Shown one piece after another: positions 1 through 10,878 of a DNA stretch of 64,000 bases (position 1 is the first letter of the stretch; each line of letters begins with the position of its first letter). Both the position numbers and the translations under genes were made by a program. Source of the DNA: Lithodes maja (taxonomy: Eukaryota > Arthropoda > Malacostraca > Decapoda > Lithodidae); the NCBI GenBank assembly GCA_037953745.1, contig JBAKBP010001399.1, positions 1-64,000 on the forward strand. The letters are read 5' to 3'. The notes below the pieces were generated by a model. It made no database searches, was not told where the DNA came from, and saw only the letters and a program-made list of their open reading frames with translations.

Positions 1-455
1 CTTTCACTTTGACAAATATGCTTTAGAGAGTGTCACTGTCACTGATAATGCTCATTTTCACTCGATACCGTACATTTTATTAGTAATTGAGGTAGGTTAT
101 TGTTGTATTAGGCACTGATTATTCATTATCACAGGTGTTTATTATACTTTGGCCATCAAATCTTAGGTCTTGTGTCACTTTCACTTAGTTATATGATTTG
201 TAAACGTTTTATATACAATTTATTGTGTCTTTTTTCACTGATTTATATATTTCTATAGGTTCTAATCATATGAATGTCACTTGGTATATACATATGTGTC
301 ACTTTCACATATTATTATGGTGGAATTGTATTTGTATCAATTTTCTCATAATACTTGACTTTTTTATTATAATACATTGTTTTTCTTCCACTTTTTGCCT
401 ATATATAATTATAGTGTACATATTGTCATTTTATTGGGCAATTTCAGTATGATTA

Positions 456-2925
456 TTAGAACTCCAGCTTGGTGTGGTAAGCAGCGAAGCACCCTACAGC
501 ACAGAGTGCCACCTTGCACTCCACACACTCCGTGGTTGACTTTTTACCTGGGTGCGGCCTCACCCTGCTGTGGTAGCAGACATGGCACCGCTTCTGATTT
601 GTTCTTCCTGCTGCATTCTGAGGAAAGTAACCAAGCTGGTGCCTAAGCAGGTATGGAGCAGACTGCAAGCGGTCGATAACGGCGGGCCCAGGATGTGCCA
701 CTGCCCTCTGTGGCGTAGCATACTTCTCCAGGAGCCCCGTCAACACCTGCTTTTGGAACCTCCGCAGGCTGTTGAACTTCAGGGGTGGGTTCTCATTCCG
801 AAGCCTGTATATATTATAGGCATTCAGAATTGACATGTCCACCATATGCAGAAAGAACTTTTTGTACCATCTGCACGAGGTACGCAGGCAGTCAATGAAG
901 CCTATCTGCATGTCGGACTTGTCCACCAGCCTCATGTTGACATTGTAGTCCAGGACAGTATCGGGCTTGGTCACCCTGGCCTGGGTGCGGCGATCCACCT
1001 TGCCAGTCTCCACCATTTCCCCCTTGTGGATGGTGGTCAGGAGGTTGACCTTCCGCTGGTCGTGCCAGTGGATAGCCAGAATGGGCCCCGACTTCTTCCT
1101 GAAGACATCACCTTTTTTGGTCTTTGCAGGGAAAGTTGGCATGCCCTTCCTTTTCCCTCGTACTGTGCCTACAGTCCCTGTCTTGCGCTCATGCAGGTAC
1201 TGTGAGAGAGTGGGGGACGTGTAATAGTTGTCCGTGTAGAGGACGTGATTTTTATGGAAGTAGCGGTCCATCATGGCTTGCACCACTGCTCCGCCAAATC
1301 CAATGAGGGGGTCCACAAGCACGTCCCCTTCCTTCCCGCTGTACACCAGGAAGTCCAGGACATAGCCAGTTGTGCAGTCGCACAGCACAAAGAATTTTAT
1401 GCCAAAGCGATGTCTTTTGGAGGGGATGTATTGCCGGAAGCTGAGTTTTCCCCGGAACAGCACAAGAGACTCGTCAATGACGACCTTGCGGAAGGGCTTG
1501 AAGTAGGAGGTGAAGCGGTCTCGCATCATCTCATACAACGTCCTAATCTTCCACAGCTTGTCTGGGCGGTGGACGTCGGTGTTGGTGACAAGATGGAGCG
1601 CTGCGAGGATATCAAGGTACCGGTCGCGAGCCATATATTTCCCGAAGGCAGGGGTTGAAATTAGATCATTGGTGATCCAATAGTCAGGCAACCTATGCTT
1701 CCTGACATGAGGCATTAGCATGGTGAGTGCCAGGAACACCATGAATTCTTGATGAGTCACTGGGGTCCACTTCCTCATATGGCCCTTGGTCACCTTGCCC
1801 AAAAAGTGTACCTGGAATTGGTGCTGCTTGTTTGTCTCTTTGACAACATAGCCTACCACCTCCTCATCAAAGAATGCCTCAAATAGTTGGTGTGGTGGAG
1901 CATTGGGGCCTGCAGGAAAATTGGGGGTAATGCCTGAACCCTCCAGTGCCTCATCAAAAGGTGGCACATCAGGGTTGTATCCATCCCCATCAACTACGTC
2001 CTGCCATTGAAAAACGTAGAATGGGTCTTGTCTACGCTGACGAGGAGCTCCAACTGGTAGCCCAGTACGCCCACGGCCAACTCGGGAGGCGCGCGCCCTA
2101 GGGCGGCGGCGAGGGCGTCGGTCAGGGCGGCGGCCAGGGCGGCGGGCAGAAAGACGGGCAGCACGAAGCCGGGCCAAGCGGGTGGGTCGAGGGTCGTCGA
2201 TGTCCATATAGTCATCGTCATCGTCAGAGTGGTCATCTTGCCCTGACGGTGGACCTATGTAATCATGGCCAGAGTCTTCAGAGCGGTGCCCTTCATCATC
2301 AGTGGCCCCCACATAATCTGGCGGGGAACCAGTGATGCGTGGGCGGCGTGCGGGTGGGCGAGGTGGGGAAGGAGTGACAGGTGAGGCTGTGTCCTCCAGA
2401 GGTCCCGGGCTCCTTGGCCTGCGACGAGTCACAGAAAGCAATGATTCAGTTTCACTAGGCCCAGGTATTGGGGTGGCGACCTCAAATACTTCTGCAGGAA
2501 GACATGTTGAAGGCGGGAGAGGTGGGGAGGACCGTGGGGAAAGTTGCGGGGACGTATGGCTGGGGCCGGCAGGGGTGGACGCCGCCGCGGGAGCCTCAAA
2601 CAAAACTCTCTTACTTTTCTTCATTTTCTTGGTATATTTTCTACCTTTCCCCTTTTCGGCAGCAGTATGTCTCCTGTCGGGGGACCTAGGAGGCAAATAG
2701 GCCGAAAGTGGGGGGTCCTCAACCCTTGGCAATGGTGGGGGTGGTGGGGAAGAATGCGGGGCATCCGGGTCATCTTGGGTGGCGTGGGTAGATAAGGGAG
2801 ACAATGGCGGTCGAGAAGGGTCACCACGCTGACCCTCACTCACAGCCTCATCCTCACCAACTATTTTAGCTTGTTCCCTAGCTGCTGCGGCCGCCTTTTC
2901 AAGTATTTTTAACTTGTAGAAATGC

Positions 2926-2960
<35 letters not shown>

Positions 2961-3892
2961 CTATATTCCAACTACTCCCTCTCGGGCATAGGCTGAGAGC
3001 CTGTATATTCCACCGCTCAACACGGTGAAGCCCGTGAGGTCTTGTTCCAGTCTGGGGAGTGAGACATGTGAAGCATCCATCATGGCTCGAAGCAGCTCCA
3101 TCTCTGAAGCGGCCGGTTGCTTCGCTCAAGTGCTTCACCGTCTCACCCTCCAGACTCAGACCCTCACTCTCAGAATGCCACCTATTGAGCAGTGAACTCA
3201 CTAGGCATTGTCCCCCTGTAACATATTTTGAATATGGGAATATTCATACAGTGTTATTTAATCAGGGAACAATGAGGGTATTTTTTTGGCATTTCGGTGG
3301 GCTTTGTGGTAATGCACTGATACTAGGTACAGCACAAATTCAATCCCAATAATATCTTCCCATTGACATATCGGGATTTGAACCCGGGTCCATTGGATTA
3401 CCAATCCAGTGGCATGACCACTCCACCACACCTCCTGTGGTGGTGTCGCTTGAAAGGCGATTTACCTGGGGAAGGGCTTGGAGTCGTGTCACTTATGCGA
3501 AATTTTGTTTGTGACCTTGAACTCTCCCACTCACTCACTCTCGCAAGTTCACTTTCTTGAGGTAAACCAGCTTCCTCAACAACTGGTACATCACGTACAT
3601 CACCTTCATCACTCTCATCACTCTCAAATTCTTTCGCAAATCCCAGGAATTGTTCTTTATCACTCTCATGGCCATAATCACTCGACTTATAATTACTCGA
3701 GTGGTCACTCACTTCTTCATCAATCTTATGCTTGGCATCAGCTTTCTCATAAAGTCTCAAAGTCGTCTCAATACCTCCGGGAGATAACACATTTAGGCGA
3801 TGGCGTCGGGGTAAGGCACGACGCACTATCAAGGGCGTCGTAGGAAGCACGATGTCGGACACGGCGGAATCACTATTTGGTGTACTGTCCAT
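456..3892 (-). pseudogene. piggyBac transposase, copy A, split by a SINE
   Basis: The frame starts at 3892 (MDSTPNSDS, the same start as the intact copy at 56070), runs to about 3448, is broken by a SINE insertion, and resumes at 2926 to the stop at 456-458. The C-terminal 795-residue open frame contains the whole DDE domain: VIDESL, YTDNYYTS and RLVDKSD carry the three catalytic Asp, and a Cys-rich zinc-binding tail (CHVC...CVECK) closes it. I see few differences from copy B, for example FAKEFE against FEKEFE and HTKLEF against HTKQEF. Family knowledge: DDE_Tnp_1_7 transposases cut and paste at TTAA. With the SINE in the coding sequence no full-length protein can be made, although the C-terminal part could still be translated from an internal Met. 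Confidence 0.93.
2929..3447 (-). repeat. tRNA-headed SINE (SINE-1, copy 1) inside piggyBac transposase
   Basis: On the minus strand a tRNA-like head begins near 3435 (GGAGGTG, box A TGGTGGAGTGG, box B GGTTCAAATCC). An unrecognised body follows, and the element ends in an A-run (T 2929-2960 on the plus strand). The anticodon loop reads TTGGTAA, which would place GGT (Thr) in the anticodon. Comparison with the intact transposase at 56510 shows a 4-bp duplication, GCTT at 2927-2930 and 3448-3451. About 12 extra bases (3436-3447) lie between the duplication and the head. Confidence 0.9.
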
Positions 3893-4084
3893 GATGGCGT
3901 CGGGGTAGATACTGTTGTTGTGGCGTCGTTGACGCCGGGTGGCGCCACCTACCGCCCAATCATCACAAAATGTGCGCTTTCGAAAATCAAGCACGAAAGC
4001 AAGGGGCGTACATGAGGCCATCCGGGTTGCGCGGGCCGAGTATGTTATGGGCGTATATGAGGTCATCCGGGTTGGAGGGGTTAA

Positions 4085-4832
4085 TACCGAGGACCGTCGC
4101 ATTTTAGTATTTTCAACATTAGCCTAACCTAACCTAACCGAAAACTGAACAGGGAACATGAGCTGGGTTTAGACCGTCGCATACCCATAAACCCTAGGAG
4201 GTGTGGTGGAGTGGTCATGCCACTGGATTGGTAATCCAATGGACCCGGGTTCAAATCCCGATATGTCAATGGGAAGATATTATTGGGATTGAATTTGTGC
4301 TGTACCTAGTATCAGTGCATTACCACAAAGCCCACCGAAATGCCAAAAAAATACCCTCATTGTTCCCTGATTAAATAACACTGTATGAATATTCCCATAT
4401 TCAAAATATGTTACAGGGGAACAATGCCTAGTGAGTTCACTGCTCAATAGGTGGCGTTCTGAGAGTGAGGGTCTGAGTCTGGAGGGTGAGACGGTGAAGC
4501 ACTTGAGCGAAGCAACCGGCCGCTTCAGAGATGGAGCTGCTTCGAGCCATGATGGATGCTTCACATGTCTCACTCCCCAGACTGGAACAAGACCTCACGG
4601 GCTTCACCGTGTTGAGCGGTGAAATGTACAGGCTCTCAGCCTATGCCCGAGAGGGAGTAGTTGGAATATAGAAAAAAAAAAAAAAAAAAAAAAAAACAGG
4701 GAACGTGAGGTGGGTTTAGACCGTCGTGCACCCATAAACAGGGAACGTGAGCTGGGTTTAGACCATCGGTTAGTTTCGGTTAGGTTAGGTTAGGCTAATG
4801 TTGAAAATACTAAAATGCGACGGTCCTCGGTA
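4085..4832. mobile_element. TA-flanked miniature inverted-repeat element
   Basis: Inverted repeats of about 57 bp start CCGAGGACCGTCGCATTTTA at 4087 and end with its reverse complement at 4830. TA flanks both sides (4085-4086 and 4831-4832), as expected of a mariner/Tc1-type or pogo-type non-autonomous element. The inverted repeats carry three to four CCTAA units. Inside lie near-direct repeats of about 45 bp (ACAGGGAACGTGAGCTGGG...). SINE-1 copy 2 is inserted in the middle. No coding capacity is visible. Confidence 0.82.
4197..4696 (+). repeat. tRNA-headed SINE (SINE-1, copy 2)
   Basis: This is the same element as at 2929-3447, in the opposite orientation: GGAGGTG start, box A TGGTGGAGTGG, box B GGTTCAAATCC, and a terminal A-run at 4672-4696. 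The sequence match to copy 1 runs the full length with very few differences. It sits in a TA-flanked miniature element, where the neighbouring tandem repeat shows the uninterrupted order CCCATAAACAGGG. Confidence 0.88.
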
Positions 4833-4838
4833 GGCCTA

Positions 4839-5323
4839 TTAACCTCTGAAGTGCGCACGGGGGTAAATGAAAACCTCCCCCTGTGCTGACGTATTTGAGG
4901 TTTTTCGTCACTAAAATATTCATTGTACCATTAATAGCATTAATAATTATCCATATGCGCCTATTATGGGTTGATTATAAAGGTATTAACCTGAAACAAC
5001 AATAAAACGAGTGAAAACAGCGTTTGGATGGTCAAAATCGGAGATATAGCCCGCGAGTTGTATAATCTATGGGTGAGGCAAACTCCTTTCCCGCCAATTT
5101 CCCCCAAGGCCACTGAGACACAGTCGATCGATACTCTCTCTCTCTCTCTTGCACTCGATGGCCATCAGTGATGACAACACCCTGCTTGCAACTCGCTAAT
5201 GTTAGCACGAAAATATACCTCAGAATAAGGGAATAATAGGGAAAATAGGTGATAACTGAGGAATAGGAGGAAAGTGGGGAAGGAGGGGAGGTAGAGGACT
5301 GAGATTTTGCATGGCCCAGGGGC

Positions 5324-5359
<36 letters not shown>

Positions 5360-5475
5360 AAAAATAATTTTTTTTTCGATGTAAAAAGTTGATTTTTAGT
5401 TTTACTTACTCCAGAGAGTCTTCCCGCAGTCCGCCGGCCGAACTCTAAAGAGTCTTCCCGCAGTTCCCAGGTTAA
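4839..5475 (+). mobile_element. TTAA miniature element, family M1, copy 1
   Basis: It is bounded by TTAA at 4839-4842 and 5472-5475. The left end is TTAACCTCTGAAGTGCGCA. The right end, read inward, is TTAACC(C/T)GGGAACTGCGG followed by a subterminal palindromic block ending GAGTCTTCCCGCAGT. The ends form an imperfect inverted repeat (about 13 of 17). Two further close copies lie at 19013-19645 and 40683-41295. An A-run occupies about 5325-5357. The right end matches pBac-2 (13900-13969), so this family is probably mobilised by a pBac-2-type transposase. Confidence 0.88.
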
Positions 5476-6110
5476 ACAACACTGTAGGCGGCAGGCCTAC
5501 TGGCCTAGGCCCCTATATCAAAGAAAAATAAACAAAACACTAGAATTAACAAGTAAAAAGGCTGTCCGGGGTCTCTTCAATTTTTACCATACATAATATT
5601 TCCCGTCCGTCTCCTGCAGAAATATCTAAAGTTACAACAAACATTAGGCTACTGGTCCTTGGTCTTGGCTAATCTGGAGATAGGCCCTAGGCTAGGATAT
5701 AGCGATAGGCCTATGTCCTTGTTTTATATGGGCACTTATGAGATTACAGCGCCCCTACTTTGATGAACTATATTTAATTGAATCTTACCTTGCTATTAAT
5801 TGGGTACAAGAAATTCACGGAGTTAATCAAAATAGGTGTTGTTGTTGTTGTTGATGTGTTGGAGGGAAGGTAGCAACTGGACGTCACTAATAAACCCTAG
5901 CGAGGTGTATATATCGCCCTGTAACAACTTGTTATTGTTATGACATTGTTGCCAACTCACAGATCAGATCAGATGAAATATTGAGAGATAAGCCTTTGCA
6001 ACTGCACCTCGTTTCTACATTGTACTTTTCTGAAGAGTGTAGAGAGGGGAGAAGGGTATTGGAGAGAGAGGAAGCTGATGGAGTGACTTTGTTATGTATG
6101 TTTAGTCTGT
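5476..6110. other. no gene seen
   Basis: AT-rich sequence with the AGGCCTA-type words common elsewhere in the window and a short TTG run near 5838. No frame, RNA gene or element end could be supported here. Confidence 0.6.
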
Positions 6111-6114
6111 ATAC

Positions 6115-6270
6115 GTCGTCAGGATGTCCCCTGACTGGGTGCGAGCATGTGAAACATGCTAGGACGTACTACCACCCACTAAATGTCTGCCGTGGCAGGG
6201 ATTCGATCCCGGGTCTTGCAGATTCACACGTGAGCGCGCTCAGTACTCACAACTCGACCTGAAGCTGCAT
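6115..6270 (-). repeat. tRNA-like SINE head
   Basis: On the minus strand there is a box-A-like TGAGCGCGCTCACG followed by box B GGGATCGAATCCC. The spacing is right for an internal RNA polymerase III promoter. No clean cloverleaf or acceptor stem could be built, so I read it as a SINE head and not as a tRNA gene. The far end was not located. Confidence 0.5.
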
Positions 6271-6499
6271 TTTTCACCTCTTCTTCTTCTTGGCGGGGTG
6301 GCTCGCTACGGTTTTGGATCCTTCGACCTCCCCTCGACGGCCAAGCCTTCATAATAATATCAGCTTTCCCTTGTGAAAACATTAGTGGAAAGGAAATTAT
6401 GCATAGTACTGTATTGAAATAGGGGAAGGTGAAATAAGCTAAAGGTATAGTGAAGAAAAGGATAATCAGATAAATTAGCTTAAGGTATATGTATTTGAC

Positions 6500-7090
6500 T
6501 CTCCCCACTTTCCTGTTTCCTCCTCAGCCATACTTACCTCAGGAACTTTTTTACTACCGGCATTTTTCACCCCACATTTTCTTCCTCCCTTCCTTTTAAC
6601 CCCACCAGATATGCTACTCCTCTATCTTCCTCCTACTTAACTTCTTCCCATCTCTCCTCTCCTATACATCTCCTCATCTGGCTCTCTAATTCTTCTCTTT
6701 CATCTATATACAGCGCACATTCAGTCACAATGTACTCCACAGTCTCTTCGACTCTCTCTCTCCTCCTACCCAACATTCTCCTCATACCTTCTGCCCTACA
6801 TTCCACCTCCAGATTCGAGAATTTATCTCCCATGCCCCTGTGTTACTCTAAATAGAAAGCTCCATCAAAATATCCTTCTCTAGCTGGCTTCTTCTTCTTC
6901 CTGTACATCTTCAGGGAGCTCTTTCTCTCCATTCCTTCTCCTCCACTCTACTCTTCATTATCCCCTCCAGCGTCTTCCCCCTTGCAATTCCTTCACCCGT
7001 TACCCTATTCTACTCTCCCCCCACCCTGTCCTGTCTCATCCCTAATTTCTTCTGTCTTGCTATGCATTCCCTTTCCCACCTACTCCTATC
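6500..7090 (-). pseudogene. LINE 3' fragment (reverse transcriptase C-terminus)
   Basis: A 66-residue minus-strand frame at 6633-6833 reads VEYIVTECALYIDEREEL. That resembles the tail of LINE ORF2 proteins in which a Cys/His knuckle is followed by EHxxxxCxxYxxER. Upstream minus-strand sequence to about 7090 is purine-rich and in broken frames. No RT catalytic motif remains. It may belong to the same family as the fragment at 16990-17515. Confidence 0.5.
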
Positions 7091-7154
7091 CCCTACCCAT
7101 TCATAGGTGTGTGGACGATTCGACGATGCCGTCGAAACATCCAATCTTGCGATC

Positions 7155-7203
7155 GTCGAAATGTCTCTGTCAGAACCGTCGAAATGTCTCTGTCAGAACC
7201 GTC
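7155..7203. repeat. 23-bp tandem repeat, two copies
   Basis: The unit GTCGAAATGTCTCTGTCAGA plus ACC occurs twice in a row, within a wider patch of GTCGAA words from 7130 to 7225. Similar words occur near 16965-17010 beside another LINE fragment. Confidence 0.75.
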
Positions 7204-8246
7204 GAATCGTCCAATAATACCGGCGAATCATCTAATTGTGCTAATTGTACTGTTCAACCTCTTTGAGTTCATATCTCATGCCAAGGGATATTTTCAGACT
7301 TTTAGCCTATAATAATTAAAAAGGTTCCACAATTCCTTCCTAAACTGTTTATTATCGTCGAATGATAGACAATTCAACTTTAATGTCACAATGCGTTTGG
7401 TTTGGGTTATGAATAGTGAAAGTTTGAAACCATGTATAATACATATAATTTGTCATTTTGTGTTTATTAACTTTGGGTCATATTATGTTCTATTTGTGTG
7501 TGTACAGAATTAGAACCATCGAAGCCTTAATTCGAAGGTTTAACCGTTTCAAAATTGTTTCTCGATTCTTCAGCAAAGTCCGAATGAAGAGGAATAGGAC
7601 TAAATACATATTTATAATGTTTCAATATATAAACTCCAGTCGAGTAAGAACCTACCTATTAGTGACTTAGTCAACACAACCCCAGTAAAAACCTGGCATA
7701 ACAATAGATGATAAATGTTTCGCAATGTTCCCGTTATAATATCCTCAATACCGGTAACCTATTAAGAACTGGTCAGGGGACTGGTTATAACTTGTAGGAT
7801 GTTTAATTGAAGTGCGGAAATCGGGTGCCAGTGACTTCGGCCCAGTGATCTCGGACCACTATCCTCGGTGACCTCGGCCCATTTTGGTGACTTCGGACCA
7901 ATACATTTTTGGTCCGAAGTCACCCATCTTAAACTACCGCTTTCTTGCGAGATTCGGCAATAGGCAAACAAATGTGAACTTATTATAGCTGTATTATTCC
8001 TCCTCCACACCAATTCCTTCTCTATTTATAATTTATAAAGGATGTCGGGAATTATTGATATAGTTCTAGTGCACTTATAAGCTCGGTGCATGCAGCCCAT
8101 ACTATCGCGTGTGTGTGTTTGTGTGTATGTATAGTCTTAACCATAGACAAATCGTATATATCTCTTGGTGTATCATGGATTTATGTAGGCTATAATTATA
8201 TAATCTTACTTCAGCCCGGTTCACATTTCTCACAGATCCACTACTA
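7204..8246. other. no gene seen
   Basis: AT-rich DNA with only short frames. The one structure worth marking is the perfect hairpin at 7886-7924, listed separately. Confidence 0.55.
7886..7924. repeat. perfect 16-bp hairpin, 7-nt loop
   Basis: GGTGACTTCGGACCAA (7886-7901) is followed by a 7-base loop and its exact reverse complement (7909-7924). The preceding bases 7828-7885 hold several decayed direct copies of the GTGACNTCGGNCC word. No element boundary could be assigned. Confidence 0.85.
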
Positions 8247-8547
8247 TTAACCTCTCCGCGGCGCACAGGGGGTTTTCTACAGGGTAAGACTGTGCGCACG
8301 TATGATGATTTGGGGACCTATTGCAAATTTCGATAAAAAGTACATCATCGTGTAGGGAATGTTTGCGGGCATCGGCCCATATATATTTGACCCCCCAAAA
8401 AATGTCTGGGGGGGGTGGGGGAACGGTCCGTAGTTGAAAAATGTGGAGCGAATGGCACCGCGCGGCTAGATTGTCATCGAGCGGCGAGATTTCCCTGCCG
8501 AATATTTACGCGCGCAGAGGATAGAAGGAGAGGGAGGAGGGGGTGGG

Positions 8548-9115
8548 TTACGGCGTATTATCACGTATATGTCCATTTTTGAGCCCTTTTAGGCTATGTA
8601 GAGTATGTATACGTGTGTAGGCCACCCATATAACAATGAATATGCCTCATAGTGACCAAAAATTGCAATATATAAGGGAATTATAAGATAATTTGTAGGC
8701 GGGAATGAAGATGTGTTGGAGGTTTGGCGGCAATTTATGAGCTGAGAGTGTGGTTTATGCCATACATATCACGTATATCTTGTACGTAGAGCACTGTCAT
8801 GCTATAATACAGACTTGTACGTATGTATACGTGCCATATATCAAAATATATACCGCATATTGACCAATTCATGCGATATTTACGCACATTATCAAAGAGT
8901 TTCTATGCGTGAACCAAGGTGTGAGTGAGCTGTGCTGGGAATGAAAGGGGGAGAGGGTGTGTTACGCCATACATATCACGTATATCTTGTATTTAGAGCA
9001 CTGTCATGCTATAATAAAGACGTGTACGTATGTAGGCGTCCCATATAACAAGGAATATACCGCATATAGCCCAATTGATGCGATATTTACGCAAATTGTG
9101 AATGTGTTTCTAGCA
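8548..9115. repeat. about 208-bp subterminal tandem repeat, three copies
   Basis: The landmark ATCACGTATAT occurs at about 8559, 8768 and 8975, giving periods of 209 and 207. Each unit also holds GAGCACTGTCATGCTATAAT-type and GCGATATTTACGCA words; the first unit is the most diverged. It lies 300 bp inside the proposed left end of pBac-2, a position equivalent to the 177-bp repeats of pBac-1. Confidence 0.75.
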
Positions 9116-10190
9116 GACGGAAGCCTGAAAGGGTGGGTTGGGGGTGGGTGGGTGGGTGGGAGGGAGGGAGGGAGGCATGCAGGGGTGCAGGGAGGGAGTG
9201 AGTGAGTCGTCAAGAGAAGGAAGGCAGGCAGATCTCTAGATAGATAACCAGCTGTGTGACAATTGTGAAGGCGCCCGAGGCGTATGGATGCTTGGGATTT
9301 TGAACCTTGTCTTCCAGGTGTCTGGTGTTTGTTGCCACCAAGAGTTTTACAATAACATGAGTCAGGAATGGAGAGAGAGAGAGAGAGATAGATAGAAACT
9401 GAGACATGCGTATGTCGTACGTATAAATGGACTTCAGAATTGCATTTTTATGCAAGCAGACATTGCATTTTAGACACATGTGAAGTACCACAGAAACATG
9501 TAGGCCATTGACTGTCAATAAAGTACTATATTATAGACCACCAGCGACGGTGGTCAATAAACACGTGCAGATTGCCTTTTGCGATAAAGGGCTAAATATA
9601 GAATGGTGTCTCCTTACACTTGTGAAAGGGTAGATTGCCACCAGAGAAACGTTTACTTATTTATTTCCAAGTAATATGCAATCTAAATGTATATTCGAGA
9701 CTTACTGCAATTATTTGTATGACAGTCATGACTATGTATAATCCAATATACGCGCGTAGGCGAGACATAAGAAAGCTGGTTGAGCAATTTACGACACCCA
9801 CACAGTTATTATTCTTTTTTATTTACAATATTATACAATACAAATGTATTTGTGAAGAGTATTTTATCCATTATTGTATTTATACAAATTTTGTTCCCAG
9901 ACAGTGCTGCTGTGGCTGGTGTAGCTAGGGCATAAAGGGAGCGGCAAGGGTCACCGCTTGACCGTGTGAAAATGAGTGGAGTCGCACTGAGAGGGGCAAT
10001 TTTGCTGAATGTTTTGGCAATTTTGGACAGAATAAAGTTATATAATTACTAATTCTTGACAGAGACAAACTTTCATAAACCTTGGCATGATATAATTGAT
10101 AATCCCATCAATTTACAAACGTAAATTGGTGGGATAATTCATTTTTTTTTGTATATTGTCATTTCGATTGTAGACACGAAGTTTTGAGTG
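9116..10190. other. non-coding interior of pBac-2 with microsatellites
   Basis: A GGGT/GGGA-rich run is at about 9129-9175 and a short GA run at about 9372-9392. No frame above noise and no RNA gene were recognised. It is presumed to be the long 3' non-coding side of pBac-2. Confidence 0.5.
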
Positions 10191-10199
10191 ATATTTGGT

Positions 10200-10340
10200 A
10201 TGAGCTCCTGTGGCATGGTTGGTAAGGTCGCGGACTGGAAAACTCAAAGTGTGCTAGGGTTGTGGGATCGAATCCAGGAGGGGGTTATGGGGAAGGTTTT
10301 ATATTGTCTAGAACATTTTTGATACATTTTTTTTTTTACA
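10200..10340 (+). repeat. tRNA-like SINE
   Basis: GAGCTCCTGTGGCATGGTTG (box-A-like TGGCATGGTTGG) is followed about 50 bases later by box B GGGATCGAATCC and then AGGAGGG, which can pair with the CTCCT near the start. The spacing is long, like a class II tRNA. A T-run follows near 10325. I read it as a tRNA-derived SINE inserted in pBac-2; a true tRNA gene is less likely because the stems are poor. Confidence 0.5.
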
Positions 10341-10419
10341 AGATCATGCCATTGTATTCAATAAATATGAAATATTCATAGAATATATCATATTGTAAGA
10401 ATACAATGACATGACCTTG
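10339..10419. repeat. imperfect 21-bp inverted repeat flanked by T-runs
   Basis: CAAGATCATGCCATTGTATTC at 10339-10359 pairs with 10399-10419 apart from three positions. Poly-T stretches flank both sides. It could be the foldback 3' end of the neighbouring SINE or a small independent palindrome. Confidence 0.7.
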
Positions 10420-10789
10420 TTTTTTTTTTTTTATTATTGTTTTTTTTTATTATCTTAGTAGGTTTGACAGGATTTGTTGAAACATATTTATTTTTGTACA
10501 ATTCATTTGAGGTAAGAAAATAATTATATACACATGACTTTGGCTAATAACAAACATATATATTGATACAATTAAAAAATAAGGCATATTACATGTAAAT
10601 ATTTGAAACTTATAAACTAAATAATGAAACATACAATTATATAATGTAAAAGCTATATCACAGGGACATCTTTGGAACTTATACATTATATAATATATAT
10701 GTTACATTATGAGGTAGCGTGATCAATTAGGTCAGGTCAGGTAAGGTAGGGCGCGAGTCCAGGACAGGGCTGAGCAGGGGGCGAGTCCA

Positions 10790-10873
10790 GGGCAGGGCAG
10801 GGCAGGGCAGGGCAGTGCAGGGCAGGGCAGGGCAGGGCAGGGCAGTGCAGGGCAGGGCAGGGCGGGGCAGGGC
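10790..10873. repeat. GGCAG-type pentamer microsatellite
   Basis: About 85 bases of GGGCA/GTGCA pentamers lie just beyond the stop codon of the pBac-2 transposase, in what would be its 3' untranslated region. The frames crossing it are artefacts of the repeat. Confidence 0.9.
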
Positions 10874-10878
10874 GACAC

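Larger units (their letters stand above)
1..4084 (-). mobile_element. piggyBac-like transposon pBac-1, copy A (truncated by window edge)
   Basis: This is the reverse-strand counterpart of the complete copy at 55873-60181. Its transposase-start end is the TTAA at 4081-4084, followed inward by the same terminal sequence (TTAACCCCTCCAACCCGG read on the minus strand) as the other copy. The opposite end lies outside the window: bases 1-220 are the reverse complement of the 177-bp tandem repeat that follows the transposase in copy B. The copy is interrupted by a SINE at 2929-3447. The two copies are nearly identical by eye, which suggests recent movement. Confidence 0.93.

Noticed and set aside
4124..4140. 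Telomeric array
   Set aside because: Only three to four CCTAA units, part of an inverted-repeat element end.
4197..4270. Functional tRNA-Thr gene
   Set aside because: Boxes and anticodon loop look right, but the 3' acceptor strand does not pair, and a body with an A-tail and a second copy follow.
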